DNA of 64,000 nt from Streptomyces sclerotialus (GTDB lineage Bacteria > Actinomycetota > Actinomycetes > Streptomycetales > Streptomycetaceae): the NCBI RefSeq assembly GCF_040907265.1, contig NZ_JBFOHP010000002.1:2380501-2444500 (forward strand). The letters are read 5' to 3'. The position numbers were made by a program, and so were the translations under genes. Numbering within the stretch: the stretch's first letter is position 1; each line of letters opens with the position of its first letter. Positions 37,056-46,900 of the stretch are shown here, one piece after another. The notes below the pieces were generated by a model. That model saw only the letters and a program-made list of their open reading frames with translations. It was not told where the DNA came from and searched no databases.

Positions 37056-37646
37056 TCAGAGGCTCGCGAGGAAGCCCAGCCCCACCTTCCAGGCGCTCTC
37101 GGCGGCCTCCTTGTCGTGGTCGGGCAGCCCGTCGTCGGTGAAGAGGTGCCCGGCCCCGGCGTAGCGGTAGACCTCCACGTCGGCGCCGGCCCGCTGCATG
37201 CGGAGGTACCAGGCGTTCAGCCAGTCGTGCGGCTCGAAGGGGTCCGGATCGGCCACGTGCAGCTGCACCGGCAGGTCGTCCACGGCCGCGTCCTCGGCGA
37301 TGTCGGAAGTGCCGTGCAGCAGGAGCAGGCCGCGCGCCTTCTCGTCGGCCAGCGCGAGGTTCTGCGCCACGGAGCCGCCGAAGGACAGGCCCGCGTAGAC
37401 CAGGCCGCGCTCGGAGTACGGCGCCGCGGCCGTCACCGCGCGCCGCAGCAGCTCGTCCTTGCCGATCTCCTCCTTGATCGCGATGCCGTCCTCGATGGTC
37501 TCGGCGGTGCGTCCGTCGAACAGGTCGGGAACGATCACTTCATGGCCGGCGGCGCGCAGTCGCTCGGCGCCCGCCTGTACGGCCGGCCGCAGCCCGTACA
37601 CAGAATGGAACAGAATGACGGTTTGAGACGCCGCAGAGCCGGTCAC
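37056..37646 (-). CDS. Dienelactone hydrolase family protein
   Basis: A 196-residue alpha/beta hydrolase. The nucleophile is in YAGLSFGGSVAQNLA, where the family usually has Cys (GxCxGG); here it is Ser. The Asp is in HVADPDPFEP and the His in YAGAGHLFTD. GTG 37646 has GGGAAG eight bases upstream; GTG 37655 is a possible earlier start. Convergent with phoD and divergent from the MscS gene. Natural substrate unknown. Confidence 0.85.
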   Translation of the reverse strand: MTGSAASQTVILFHSVYGLRPAVQAGAERLRAAGHEVIVPDLFDGRTAETIEDGIAIKEEIGKDELLRRAVTAAAPYSERGLVYAGLSFGGSVAQNLALADEKARGLLLLHGTSDIAEDAAVDDLPVQLHVADPDPFEPHDWLNAWYLRMQRAGADVEVYRYAGAGHLFTDDGLPDHDKEAAESAWKVGLGFLASL

Positions 37647-37734
37647 TGGTTTCACTTCCCTGTCGATGGATCGCACTCCTCCCATCGTGCCAGTTACGGT
37701 CGACAGGAAGCGGACCCCGACCAGGAGGGATCAC

Positions 37735-38820
37735 GTGTCCATGGAGGACGTACTGCGTCCGCTGATCGTCGTGGGCGGCTCCGTCGCCCTCACGCTCGTC
37801 CTGGGATGGGCGGCCGACCTGGCGATGCGCCGGGCCGACGCCGCACGCCCGGACACGCCGCTGTGGGGCCTGCTGCGACGCTGCCGGATCCCGCTCCAGG
37901 TGGTGCTCCTGACAGCACTGCTGCGCGGCACCTTCGACCGCACCAAGATCAAGATCATCGACGAGCACAGCGCCGGCATCGGCCAGCTGCTGTCCCTGGT
38001 CCTGATCGCCGCCACCGCCTGGCTGGCGATCCGGGTCTCGGCGGCGATCGTGGAGTCCTCGTACTCGCGGTACGCGGCGGGTGCCCGGGACGCCGCCCGG
38101 GTCCGCCGGGTACGGACGCAGGTCACCCTCATCCAGCGCGTGGTCACCGCCGTCGTCATCGTCGTCGCCGTGGCCGCGATGCTGCTGACCTTCCCCGCGA
38201 TGCGGACGGTCGGCACCTCGATGCTGGCCTCGGCCGGTGTGCTGGGCATCGTCGCCGGTGTCGCCGCCCAGTCCACGCTCGGCAACCTCTTCGCGGGCCT
38301 GCAGATCGCCTTCGGTGACATGGTGCGGATCGGCGACACGGTCGTGGTCGACGGCGAGTGGGGAACGGTCGAGGAGATCACCCTCACCTTCCTGACCGTA
38401 CGGACCTGGGACGAGCGCCGGATCACCATGCCGGTCTCCTACTTCACCAGCAAGCCGTTCGAGAACTGGTCGCGCGGCGGGGCGCAGATGACCGGCACGG
38501 TCTTCTTCCAGCTCGACCACCGCGCGCCCGTCGAGGAGATGCGCGAGAAGCTGCAGGAGATCCTCAAGAACTCCGACGCCTGGGACGGCCGGGCCCAGAC
38601 CCTGGTGGTCACCGACACCACGCCCAGCACGATCGAGGTGCGTGCCCTGGTGACCGCCCGGGACGCGGACGCGATCTGGACGGTCCGCTGCGAGGTGCGC
38701 GAGCAGATGATCGCCTGGCTGCGGGACGCGCACCCGTACGCACTGCCGCGCATCTCGACGGCGCCCGCGCCCACCCTGGAGACCGCCGACGAGCGGGACG
38801 CGCCCGTCCTGAAGAAGTAG
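37735..38820 (+). CDS. MscS family mechanosensitive channel
   Basis: A 361-residue small-conductance mechanosensitive channel that opens under membrane tension during osmotic downshift. Four hydrophobic segments lie in the first 190 residues; the pore-lining and beta-domain junction AGVAAQSTLGNLFAGLQIAFGD is the MscS signature. A cytoplasmic beta domain (DTVVVDGEWGTVEEITL) and a C-terminal alpha/beta domain follow. GTG 37735 has AGGAGGG six bases upstream; an ATG two codons later is less well placed. Confidence 0.93.
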   Translation: MSMEDVLRPLIVVGGSVALTLVLGWAADLAMRRADAARPDTPLWGLLRRCRIPLQVVLLTALLRGTFDRTKIKIIDEHSAGIGQLLSLVLIAATAWLAIRVSAAIVESSYSRYAAGARDAARVRRVRTQVTLIQRVVTAVVIVVAVAAMLLTFPAMRTVGTSMLASAGVLGIVAGVAAQSTLGNLFAGLQIAFGDMVRIGDTVVVDGEWGTVEEITLTFLTVRTWDERRITMPVSYFTSKPFENWSRGGAQMTGTVFFQLDHRAPVEEMREKLQEILKNSDAWDGRAQTLVVTDTTPSTIEVRALVTARDADAIWTVRCEVREQMIAWLRDAHPYALPRISTAPAPTLETADERDAPVLKK

Positions 38821-38834
38821 CGTTTCGGCAGGGC

Positions 38835-40427
38835 TCAGGAAGGCGCGCGCAGACTCCGTACGTCCAGGTGCCGCAGCACCCGGTCGACGACCTCCGGGTC
38901 CGAGCCGGGCTCGCTGCGCGCCGAGAGCACCTCGTGGCGCGCGGCCGACAGCAGCTCGCTCTGGATGCGCTGGACCTTCTTCACGCGGGCGATGCGCTTG
39001 TCGTAGCCCTCGCGCCGCTCGTCGTCCACGATGTCCGGCGAGATGCGGGCGCCCATCTCGTACGTGCTCCGGGACAGCCGCTCGACCACCTCGTCGGAGA
39101 GCTCCTCCTGCGACAGGATCTCCTTCAGCCGCTTCCGGGAGGCCTTGACGACGCGGACCGCCAGCTCGCGCTCCAGCGCATCCTCGGCGTCCGTGTCGGC
39201 CCGCACCCCCAGCTTCTTGACCAGGAAGGGCAGCGTCAGGCCCTGCACCACGAGGGTGGCCAGCACCACCGCGAAGGCGATGAAGAGGATCTCGTCGCGG
39301 GCCGGGAACGCCTCGCCGCCCGCGACCTCGTACGGGATGGCCAGCGCCAGCGCCACCGAGGCCACCCCGCGCATCCCGGACCACCACATGACGATGGTCT
39401 CCCGCCAGCTGGTCGGGATCTCCTCCGCGATGCGGCGCCGGTGCAGCCGCTTGGCCAGCCACGCGGCCGGCAGCAGCCACAGCAGCCGCAGGCCCACCAC
39501 GACGCCGATGACCGCGCCGGCAGCGCCCAGCAGCTGCTTCCAGTGCCCGGCGGCGGTACCGAAGATGTTGTGCAGCTCCAGGCCGATCAGGCCGAACGCG
39601 ACGCCGGTGACGAGGGTGTCGACGACCTCCCAGAAGGTGTGCCCGGCGAGCCGGCCCATCACGTCGTCGGCGTCGGCCGCGTAGTGCGCGAGGAAGAGCG
39701 CGGCGGTGAGCACCGAGAGCACGCCCGAGCCGTGCAGCTCCTCGGCGAGCACGTAGGCCACGAACGGCACCAGCAGCGTCAGGCCGACCTGGAGCGTCGC
39801 GTCGTCGACCACGTCCATCAGCTTGTTGGCCAGCCAGCCGAGCACCACGCCGACCACTATGGCCACCACGGCCGAGAGCAGCAGCGCGCCGACCGCGGCC
39901 GGCGCCGAGAAGGTGCCGGAGACCGCGGCGGCCAGCGCCACGTGGTAGAGCACGATCGCGGTGACGTCGTTGAACAGGCCCTCGCCCTCCAGGATCGACA
40001 CCAGACGGCGGGGCAGCCCGAGCTTGCCGGCGACGGCGGTCGCGGCCACCGGGTCCGGCGGCGCCACCAGCGCGCCGAGCGCCACGGCGGCGGCCACCGG
40101 CAGGCCGGGGACGACGCTGTGCGCGACGGCGGCGACGGCGGCGGTGGTCGCGAAGACCAGCGCCACCGCGAGCAGGAAGATAGGCCTGATGTTGGCCGTG
40201 AACTGGCGCCAGGACGTGCGCTGCACCGCCGCGTACAGCAGTGGCGGCAGCAGCAGCGGGAGGATGAACTCCGGCGGCACGTGGACGTTCGGGACGAACG
40301 GCAGCAGGGCCAGCACGGCACCCGCCAGGGTCATCAGCACCGGTGACGGCAGTCCCAGCCGGTCGCCGAGCGGGACCATGAGCACGGCCCCCAGCAGCAG
40401 GACGAACATCAGGGCCAGCTGGTCCAC
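38835..40427 (-). CDS. Na+/H+ antiporter (CPA1, NhaP-like)
   Basis: A 530-residue cation:proton antiporter with about eleven hydrophobic segments and a C-terminal cytoplasmic tail of about 130 residues rich in charged helices. GALVAPPDPVAATAVAG and ILEGEGLFNDVTAIVLYHV hold the conserved acidic ion-binding residues of the CPA1 family. GTG 40427 (VDQLALMFVLLLGAV) fits related starts; upstream in-frame starts exist. Converges with the MscS gene, both linked to osmotic and ion balance. Confidence 0.9.
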   Translation of the reverse strand: MDQLALMFVLLLGAVLMVPLGDRLGLPSPVLMTLAGAVLALLPFVPNVHVPPEFILPLLLPPLLYAAVQRTSWRQFTANIRPIFLLAVALVFATTAAVAAVAHSVVPGLPVAAAVALGALVAPPDPVAATAVAGKLGLPRRLVSILEGEGLFNDVTAIVLYHVALAAAVSGTFSAPAAVGALLLSAVVAIVVGVVLGWLANKLMDVVDDATLQVGLTLLVPFVAYVLAEELHGSGVLSVLTAALFLAHYAADADDVMGRLAGHTFWEVVDTLVTGVAFGLIGLELHNIFGTAAGHWKQLLGAAGAVIGVVVGLRLLWLLPAAWLAKRLHRRRIAEEIPTSWRETIVMWWSGMRGVASVALALAIPYEVAGGEAFPARDEILFIAFAVVLATLVVQGLTLPFLVKKLGVRADTDAEDALERELAVRVVKASRKRLKEILSQEELSDEVVERLSRSTYEMGARISPDIVDDERREGYDKRIARVKKVQRIQSELLSAARHEVLSARSEPGSDPEVVDRVLRHLDVRSLRAPS

Positions 40428-40544
40428 GGCAGGCACGCTCCGGAGCTTCGAAATCAGTCGATCACTGATCAAGCCTGCCATGAAGTCGGCGAAACGCCCG
40501 TCGGCAGGCCCGCCGGAAGCGGCCGTACGGACCGGCCGCCGGCC

Positions 40545-41486
40545 TCAGGCGCTCTCGGCCCGCACCCGGTCCAGGGCTCGCTGGAGGTCTTCCGGGTACG
40601 CGCTCTCGAACTCCACCCAGCGGCCGTCCGCGGGGTGTTCGAAACCCAGTCGCACGGCGTGCAGCCACTGCCGGGAGACGCCGAGGCGCTTGGCGAGGGT
40701 GGGATCGGCGCCGTAGGTGAGGTCTCCGACACAGGGGTGGCGGTGCGCGGACATGTGCACCCGGATCTGGTGCGTACGCCCCGTCTCCAGCTTGATGTCC
40801 AGCAGGCTGGCCGCGCGGAACGCCTCGATGAGGTCGTAGTGCGTGACGGACGGCTTGCCGTCGGCCGTCACCGCCCACTTGTAGTCGTGCTGCGGATGGC
40901 GGCCGATGGGCGCGTCGATCGTGCCGCTGAGCGGGTCGGGGTGGCCCTGCACGAGCGCGTTGTACTTCTTCTCGGGGACGCGCTCCTTGAACTGCCGCTT
41001 CAGGGAGGTGTACGCCCGCTCGGACTTGGCCACGACCATCAGGCCCGAGGTGCCGACGTCCAGGCGGTGCACGATGCCCTGGCGCTCGGCGGCGCCGGAG
41101 GTCGAGATGCGGAAGCCGGCGGCGGCCAGACCGCCGATGACGGTCGTGCCGTTCCACCCGGGGCTGGGGTGCGCGGCGACGCCGACCGGCTTCATGATCA
41201 CGACGATGTCGTCGTCGTCATGGACGATCTCCATGCCCTCCACGGGCTCGGCGACGATCTCCACGGGAGGCGCGGCCTGCGGCATCTCGACCTCCAGCCA
41301 GGCGCCGCCGTGCACCCGCTCGGACTTCATCACCTCGGCCCCGTCCACCCGGACCTTCCCGGCGGCGGCCAGCTCGGCCGCCTTCGTACGGGAGAAGCCG
41401 AACATGCGGGCCAGCGCGGCGTCGACGCGCTCGCCCTCCAGGCCGTCCGGTACGGGCAGGGTGCGGATCTCGGGAATCGTGCTCAC
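40545..41486 (-). CDS. RluD family 23S rRNA pseudouridine synthase
   Basis: A 313-residue pseudouridine synthase. An S4 RNA-binding domain (residues 15-75, [25 protein letters not shown] region) precedes the catalytic domain with [19 protein letters not shown], where the catalytic Asp lies, and [20 protein letters not shown]. By family it modifies helix 69 of 23S rRNA. GTG 41486 is chosen; no strong ribosome site. Downstream of lspA on the same strand with a 77-base gap. Confidence 0.93.
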   Translation of the reverse strand: MSTIPEIRTLPVPDGLEGERVDAALARMFGFSRTKAAELAAAGKVRVDGAEVMKSERVHGGAWLEVEMPQAAPPVEIVAEPVEGMEIVHDDDDIVVIMKPVGVAAHPSPGWNGTTVIGGLAAAGFRISTSGAAERQGIVHRLDVGTSGLMVVAKSERAYTSLKRQFKERVPEKKYNALVQGHPDPLSGTIDAPIGRHPQHDYKWAVTADGKPSVTHYDLIEAFRAASLLDIKLETGRTHQIRVHMSAHRHPCVGDLTYGADPTLAKRLGVSRQWLHAVRLGFEHPADGRWVEFESAYPEDLQRALDRVRAESA

Positions 41487-41563
41487 CCCACGAGTATGGC
41501 AGTCCCCGCGGACACTTCCGTCGGCCCCGCCCCTGCCTGTGGACAACTCCGCGGGGCCCGGTC

Positions 41564-42166
41564 TCAGTCCTTGTGGACGGTGCCGTCCGGGTCCAGGCCG
41601 CGGAAGGACAGCAGCACGATCAGGATGCCGCCGCACACGATCCCGGAGTCGGCGAGGTTGAAGACCGCGAAGTGCGCGGGGGCGATGAAGTCGACCACCG
41701 CGCCCTGGAAGACGCCCGGCGAGCGGAAGATCCGGTCGGTGAGGTTGCCGAAGGCGCCGCCGAGCAGCAGGCCCAGCGCGATGGCCCAGGGCAGGCTGTA
41801 GAGCTTGCGGGCGACCCGGAAGATCACCACGATCACCGCCACGGCGATCAGCGTCAGGAAGACGGTCAGCGCCTCGCCCATGCTGAAGGCGGCGCCGCGG
41901 TTCCGGATCACCTCGAACTGCAGCAGCGTCCCGATCACCTGGACCGGCGCGTGGTGCTCCAGCTTCGCCACCACCAGCAGCTTGCTGCCGAGGTCCAGCA
42001 GGTAGACGACCAGCGCGACGATCAGCAGCGCGGTGATCCGCCGCCGCCCGCGCGGCGCCGCCGTCGCGCCCGTCTCCGCCGCGCCCTGCCCGGCCTCCCC
42101 GCCGTCCCCCTGACCGGGCTCCGGCCCGGATTCCGGCGTACCGGTGATGCGCTCCGCCTCTGCCAC
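41564..42166 (-). CDS. lspA: Lipoprotein signal peptidase
   Basis: Signal peptidase II, an aspartyl protease that cleaves lipoprotein signal peptides. A 200-residue protein with a polar Gly/Glu-rich N-terminal extension of about 40 residues, then four membrane helices. [23 protein letters not shown] and FNLADSGI carry the conserved Asn and the two catalytic Asp residues. Lies immediately upstream of the RluD gene, an arrangement found in many bacteria. Confidence 0.95.
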   Translation of the reverse strand: MAEAERITGTPESGPEPGQGDGGEAGQGAAETGATAAPRGRRRITALLIVALVVYLLDLGSKLLVVAKLEHHAPVQVIGTLLQFEVIRNRGAAFSMGEALTVFLTLIAVAVIVVIFRVARKLYSLPWAIALGLLLGGAFGNLTDRIFRSPGVFQGAVVDFIAPAHFAVFNLADSGIVCGGILIVLLSFRGLDPDGTVHKD

Positions 42167-42313
42167 GTGTGAGTCCCTCAGCCCGTCGTTTCCGCGGCCA
42201 GGCCGCGCCTGGCTGAGCTCCGAGGGTACGGCACCGGGCCCGGCCGCAGGTGAGTACGGGGTACCCGGGCGGAGAAGGGCCCGGGCCGGGACGCGAGGGC
42301 CCCGGCCCGGCTC

Positions 42314-43330
42314 CTAGCGGCGCTCGGTCTTCTGCTTGCACTCCACACAGAGCGTGGCCCGGGGGAACGCCTGCATACGGGCCTTGCCGATCGGCTTGCC
42401 GCAGTTCTCGCAGAGCCCGTACGTACCGGCGTCCAGCCGTTCCAGCGCCCGCTCGGTCTGCAGCAGCATCTCGCGCGCGTTGGAGGCCAGCGCCATCTCG
42501 TGCTCGCGGGTGATGTTCTTCGACCCGGTGTCGGCCTCGTCGCCCGTGCTGTCGCTGGAGTCCCGCATCAGCCCCGCGATGGCGTCCTCGGAGGACCGGA
42601 TCTCGCTGTGCAGCCGGTCCTCGTCCGCACGCAGCACCGCACGGGCCTCCTCGGCCTCCTCCTCCGACCAGCGGTCCTCCCCCGGCCGTACGGGCAGCTC
42701 GGCGGCGGCCGCCGGGCCGGTACGCGCCTTGGGCAGGGCCGTCGAGGCGGCTGTCTGCTCACTGTCGTCCACCGCAGCGGCCGGTGCCCCGCCCGGAGTC
42801 TTCTTCGCCACCACCGTCTTGGCTCCCGTCTTCTTCGCGGGCACCGCCTCCTCCGGCGGTGCAGCCTCACTGGCCGTGCTCCTGCTGGCGGTCGTGTCGG
42901 CCGCGGCGTCCTCCGCCGCGGTCTCCGCTGCCGCTGTCCGCTCCGCCGCGGCCTTCTTCGCGGCGGCCTTCTTCGCGGGCGCACTCCCCGCGGTGGTCTT
43001 CCTGGCGGCGGTCTTCTTCGCCGCGGTCTTCCTGGCCGTGGCCTTCTTCGCCGTCTTCTTCGCCGGCGTCCGCTTCGCGGGCGCGTCACCCGCTGCGGTC
43101 TCCTCCAGAGGCGGGTTCCCGGTCGCGGTCTTCTTCACCGCGGCGTCCCGCACCGGCGGCGGCCCGGTACCGGACTCCTCCGCGCCCTCCCCGGCGGGTG
43201 GGTTCCCGGTCGCCGTTCTCTCCTGCGCCTGCTCCGCCGCGGCCCCCTCGGCGGGTTCCCCGCCGTCCGGCGGCGTGGCCCGTCCGGTCACCGCCGTGCT
43301 GTCGTGCGCGGCGGTCTCTTTCGCCACCAT
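42314..43330 (-). CDS. DksA/TraR zinc-finger protein with Lys/Ala-rich tail
   Basis: A 338-residue protein made of two parts. Residues 1-215 are low complexity with many KKTA, AKKA and ARKT units, like histone H1 tails and the Lys/Ala-rich arms of actinobacterial nucleoid proteins. Residues 215-338 are a DksA/TraR domain: a coiled-coil hairpin ([23 protein letters not shown] region) and a zinc finger with CENCG and CVECK. DksA proteins enter the RNA polymerase secondary channel; the tail should add non-specific DNA binding. A good -35/-10 promoter lies 50 bases upstream. Confidence 0.88.
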   Translation of the reverse strand: MVAKETAAHDSTAVTGRATPPDGGEPAEGAAAEQAQERTATGNPPAGEGAEESGTGPPPVRDAAVKKTATGNPPLEETAAGDAPAKRTPAKKTAKKATARKTAAKKTAARKTTAGSAPAKKAAAKKAAAERTAAAETAAEDAAADTTASRSTASEAAPPEEAVPAKKTGAKTVVAKKTPGGAPAAAVDDSEQTAASTALPKARTGPAAAAELPVRPGEDRWSEEEAEEARAVLRADEDRLHSEIRSSEDAIAGLMRDSSDSTGDEADTGSKNITREHEMALASNAREMLLQTERALERLDAGTYGLCENCGKPIGKARMQAFPRATLCVECKQKTERR

Positions 43331-43640
43331 GGCCGCGATCCCTTCACGTATGTGATCATGCTCGCGAATCGTGACCGGAACGATAAATCGACTCACAGCA
43401 CGCGGCAACGGGACGCACCGCCCTCCACCGTCCGGCCTCCCACCCCGGGAGCCCGGTCTGCAACCGTTGTGCCCCGCTCCCCGCCCGGTAATCCGGCCGT
43501 CACCGGACGGCCTACAGGGGCGCGGCGGCGCCGTCGTGCGCCTGTCGCGTCCGTCGCGTTGCGTACCGGCATTCGGGTCAAGGTTCCCCTCGCCGGTCCC
43601 CCGGTCGTCGCAGCCGGAAAAGCGGTCGGCCGCCACGGCG
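43331..43640. other. Intergenic region between dksA-like gene and ileS leader
   Basis: About 300 bases of divergent intergenic sequence. Apart from the dksA-like promoter at 43380-43408 I see no gene; reading frames here lack Streptomyces codon bias. Confidence 0.6.
43380..43408 (-). promoter_or_regulatory. Promoter of the dksA-like gene
   Basis: Minus-strand TTGCCG (43408-43403) and TATCGT (43385-43380) with a 17-base spacer, a good match to the housekeeping consensus. Transcription would start near 43373, giving a leader of about 43 bases. Confidence 0.6.
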
Positions 43641-43649
43641 CGCGCCCCG

Positions 43650-43655
43650 TACACT
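43650..43655 (+). promoter_or_regulatory. -10 box of ileS
   Basis: TACACT, placed about a dozen bases before the 5' end expected for the T-box leader. No good -35 box is visible. Confidence 0.5.
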
Positions 43656-43666
43656 GGCCCCAGCGA

Positions 43667-43930
43667 AAGGCGTGGATGGGACGAGTAGCGCCGCACGCAG
43701 CCAAGAGCGATCCGGGGACGGTGGGAGCCCGGAGGTGTGCGCGACGTGAAGATCACCCCGGAGCCGCCGGAAGAACGCCCCAGGAGCCCCTGGGCGCCAG
43801 TAGACCCGGCATCGCGACCCCAATGAGGGGGCCGAGGAGATCCGCCTCGGCCAAGGAGGGTGGTACCGCGGGAGCAGCACGCTCTCGTCCCTCCGGTCGG
43901 AGAACGCAAGCGGTGTCCGCCGGAGGAAGC
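43667..43930 (+). promoter_or_regulatory. T-box riboswitch, translational type, isoleucine
   Basis: The leader senses uncharged tRNA-Ile and controls ileS translation. Stem I has AGTA at 43684-43687 on the 5' side and GAAG-ATC-A at 43748-43755 on the 3' side; ATC is the Ile specifier codon. Stem III is GCCGAGG/CCTCGGC (43831-43851). The conserved T-box AGGGTGGTACCGCG spans 43857-43870, and its TGGT bulge matches the ACCA end of tRNA-Ile. GGAGGG (43855-43860) can pair with CCCTCC (43889-43894); alternatively CCTCCGG (43890-43896) pairs with CCGGAGG (43920-43926), hiding the ribosome site. No terminator is seen. Confidence 0.93.
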
Positions 43931-43935
43931 CCCCG

Positions 43936-46900
43936 ATGAGTCCCACACCCCAGTACAACCAGGTGCCCGCGCAGGTGGACCTGCCCGCGCTGGAGCACGC
44001 CGTGCTCGACTTCTGGGAAGAGCAGAAGGTCTTCGCGCGCAGCCTGGAGCAGTCCGAGGGCCGCCCCGAGTGGGTGTTCTACGAGGGCCCGCCCACGGCG
44101 AACGGCATGCCGGGCGCGCACCACATCGAGGCCCGCGTCTTCAAGGACGTCTTCCCCCGCTTCCGCACCATGCAGGGCTACCACGTCGGCCGGAAGGCCG
44201 GCTGGGACTGCCACGGCCTGCCCGTGGAGCTCGCCGTGGAGAAGGAGCTGGGCTTCAACGGCAAGAAGGACATCGAGGCGTACGGCATCGCCGAGTTCAA
44301 CGCCAAGTGCCGCGAGTCGGTGACCCGCCACACCGACGCCTTCGCCGAGCTCACCACCCGGATGGGCTACTGGGTCGACCTCGACGACGCGTACCGCACG
44401 ATGAACCCCGAGTACATCGAGTCGGTGTGGTGGTCGCTGAAGGAGATCTTCAAGAAGGGCCTGCTGGTCCAGGACCACCGCGTCGCCCCCTGGTGCCCCC
44501 GCTGCGGCACGGGCCTCTCGGACCACGAGCTGGCGCAGGGGTACGAGACGGTCGTCGACCCCTCGGTCTACGTCCGCCTCCCGCTGACCTCCGGCCCGCT
44601 GGCCGGCGAGGCGGCGCTGCTGATCTGGACGACCACGCCCTGGACGCTGGTCTCCAACACCGCGGTCGCCGCGCACCCGGACGTCACCTACGTCGTCGCC
44701 ACCGACGGCAGCGAGCAGCTGGTCGTCGCCGAGCAGCTGGTCGAGAAGGCGCTCGGCGAGGGCTGGACGACCACGGGCCGGACCTTCACCGGCCGCGAGA
44801 TGGAGCGCTGGGCGTACCAGCGCCCGTTCGGCCTGGTGGAGCTCGAAGGCGCCAACTTCGTCGTCAACGCCGAGTACGTCACCACCGAGGACGGCACGGG
44901 TCTGGTCCACCAGGCGCCCGCCTTCGGTGAGGACGACCTCAAGACCTGCAAGGGCTACGACCTCCCCGTCGTCAACCCGGTCCGTCCCGACGGCACCTTC
45001 GAGGAAGGCCTCGCCCTGGTGGGCGGGCAGTTCTTCAAGAAGGCCGACGAGGCGCTGGTCGCCGACCTGGACGCGCGCGGCCTGCTCTTCCGCCACGTCG
45101 CGTACGAGCACAGCTACCCGCACTGCTGGCGCTGCCACACGGCGCTGCTGTACTACGCCCAGCCGTCCTGGTACATCCGTACGACCGCGATCAAGGACGC
45201 GCTGCTCCGCGAGAACGAGAACACCAACTGGTACCCGGAGTCGGTCAAGCACGGCCGCTTCGGCGACTGGCTGAACAACAACATCGACTGGGCGCTCTCC
45301 CGCAACCGCTACTGGGGCACCCCGCTGCCCATCTGGCGCTGCGAGGAGGACCACCTCACCTGTGTCGGCTCCCTGACCGAGCTGTCGGAGCTGACCGGCA
45401 CCGACCAGACCGGACTGGACCCGCACCGCCCGTTCATCGACGACGTGACCTTCGCGTGCCCGCAGTGCCAGGGCACCGCGACGCGCGTCCCCGAGGTCAT
45501 CGACGCCTGGTACGACTCGGGTTCGATGCCCTTCGCGCAGTGGGGCTACCCGTACCGCAACAAGGAGCTCTTCGAGAAGCGGTACCCGGCGCAGTTCATC
45601 TCCGAGGCCATCGACCAGACCCGTGGCTGGTTCTACACGCTGATGGCGGTCGGCACCCTCGTCTTCGACAAGTCGTCCTACGAGAACGTCGTCTGCCTGG
45701 GCCACATCCTGGCCGAGGACGGCCGGAAGATGTCCAAGCACCTGGGCAACATCCTCCAGCCGATCCCGCTGATGGACCAGCACGGCGCGGACGCGGTCCG
45801 CTGGTTCATGGCGGCCGGCGGCTCCCCCTGGGCCGCGCGCCGGGTGGGCCACGGCACGATCCAGGAGGTCGTCCGCAAGACCCTCCTGACCTACTGGAAC
45901 ACCGTCGCCTTCCAGGCGCTGTACGCCCGTACGGCCGGCTGGGCGCCCACCGCGTCCGACCCGGCCCCGGCGGACCGCCCGATCCTGGACCGCTGGCTGC
46001 TGAGCGAGCTGAACGCACTGGTCGAGGGCGTCACGGAGGCACTGGAGTCGTACGACACCCAGCGTGCCGGCAAGCTGCTGTCCGCCTTCGTCGACGACCT
46101 CTCCAACTGGTACGTCCGCCGCTCGCGCCGCCGCTTCTGGCAGGGCGACGCCGCCGCGCTGCGCACCCTGCACGAGGCCGTCGAGACGGTCACCCGCCTG
46201 ATGGCGCCGCTCACCCCGTTCATCACCGAGCGGGTCTGGCAGGACCTGGTCGTGCCGGTCACCCCGGACGCGCCGGACTCCGTCCACCTCTCCTCCTGGC
46301 CGGTGGCGGACAAGGCGGCGATCGACCCCGCGCTCTCCGCACAGATGGTCCTGGTCCGCCGGCTGGTCGAGCTGGGCCGCGCCACGCGTGCCGAGTCCGG
46401 CGTGAAGACCCGCCAGCCGCTGTCCCGCGCGCTGGTCGCCGCGTCCGGCTTCGAGGCGCTCTCGGACGACCTGCGGACCCAGATCACCGAGGAGCTGAAC
46501 GTCAGCTCCCTGGCGTCGCTCTCCGAGGTCGGCGGCTCCCTGGTGGACACCACCGCCAAGGCCAACTTCCGTGCGCTGGGCAAGCGGTTCGGCAAGGGTG
46601 TCCAGGCGGTCGCCAAGGCCATCGCGAACGCGGATGCCGCGGCCCTCTCCCTCGCGCTGCGCGAGGGCACGGCCTCGGTCGAGGTCGACGGCGAGACGGT
46701 CACCCTGGCGCCGGACGAGGTCATCATCACCGAAACCCCGCGCGAGGGCTGGTCGGTGGCGTCCGACTCCGGTGCCACGGTCGCCCTGGACCTGGAGATC
46801 ACCCCGGAGCTGCGCCGTGCGGGCCTGGCCCGGGACGCCATCCGCCTCATCCAGGAGGCCCGCAAGAACAGCGGCCTGGACGTCGCGGACCGGATCGCGC

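Noticed and set aside
43393..43704. Minus-strand ORF in the ileS leader
   Set aside because: It lies across the T-box region and upstream intergenic DNA and has no codon bias.
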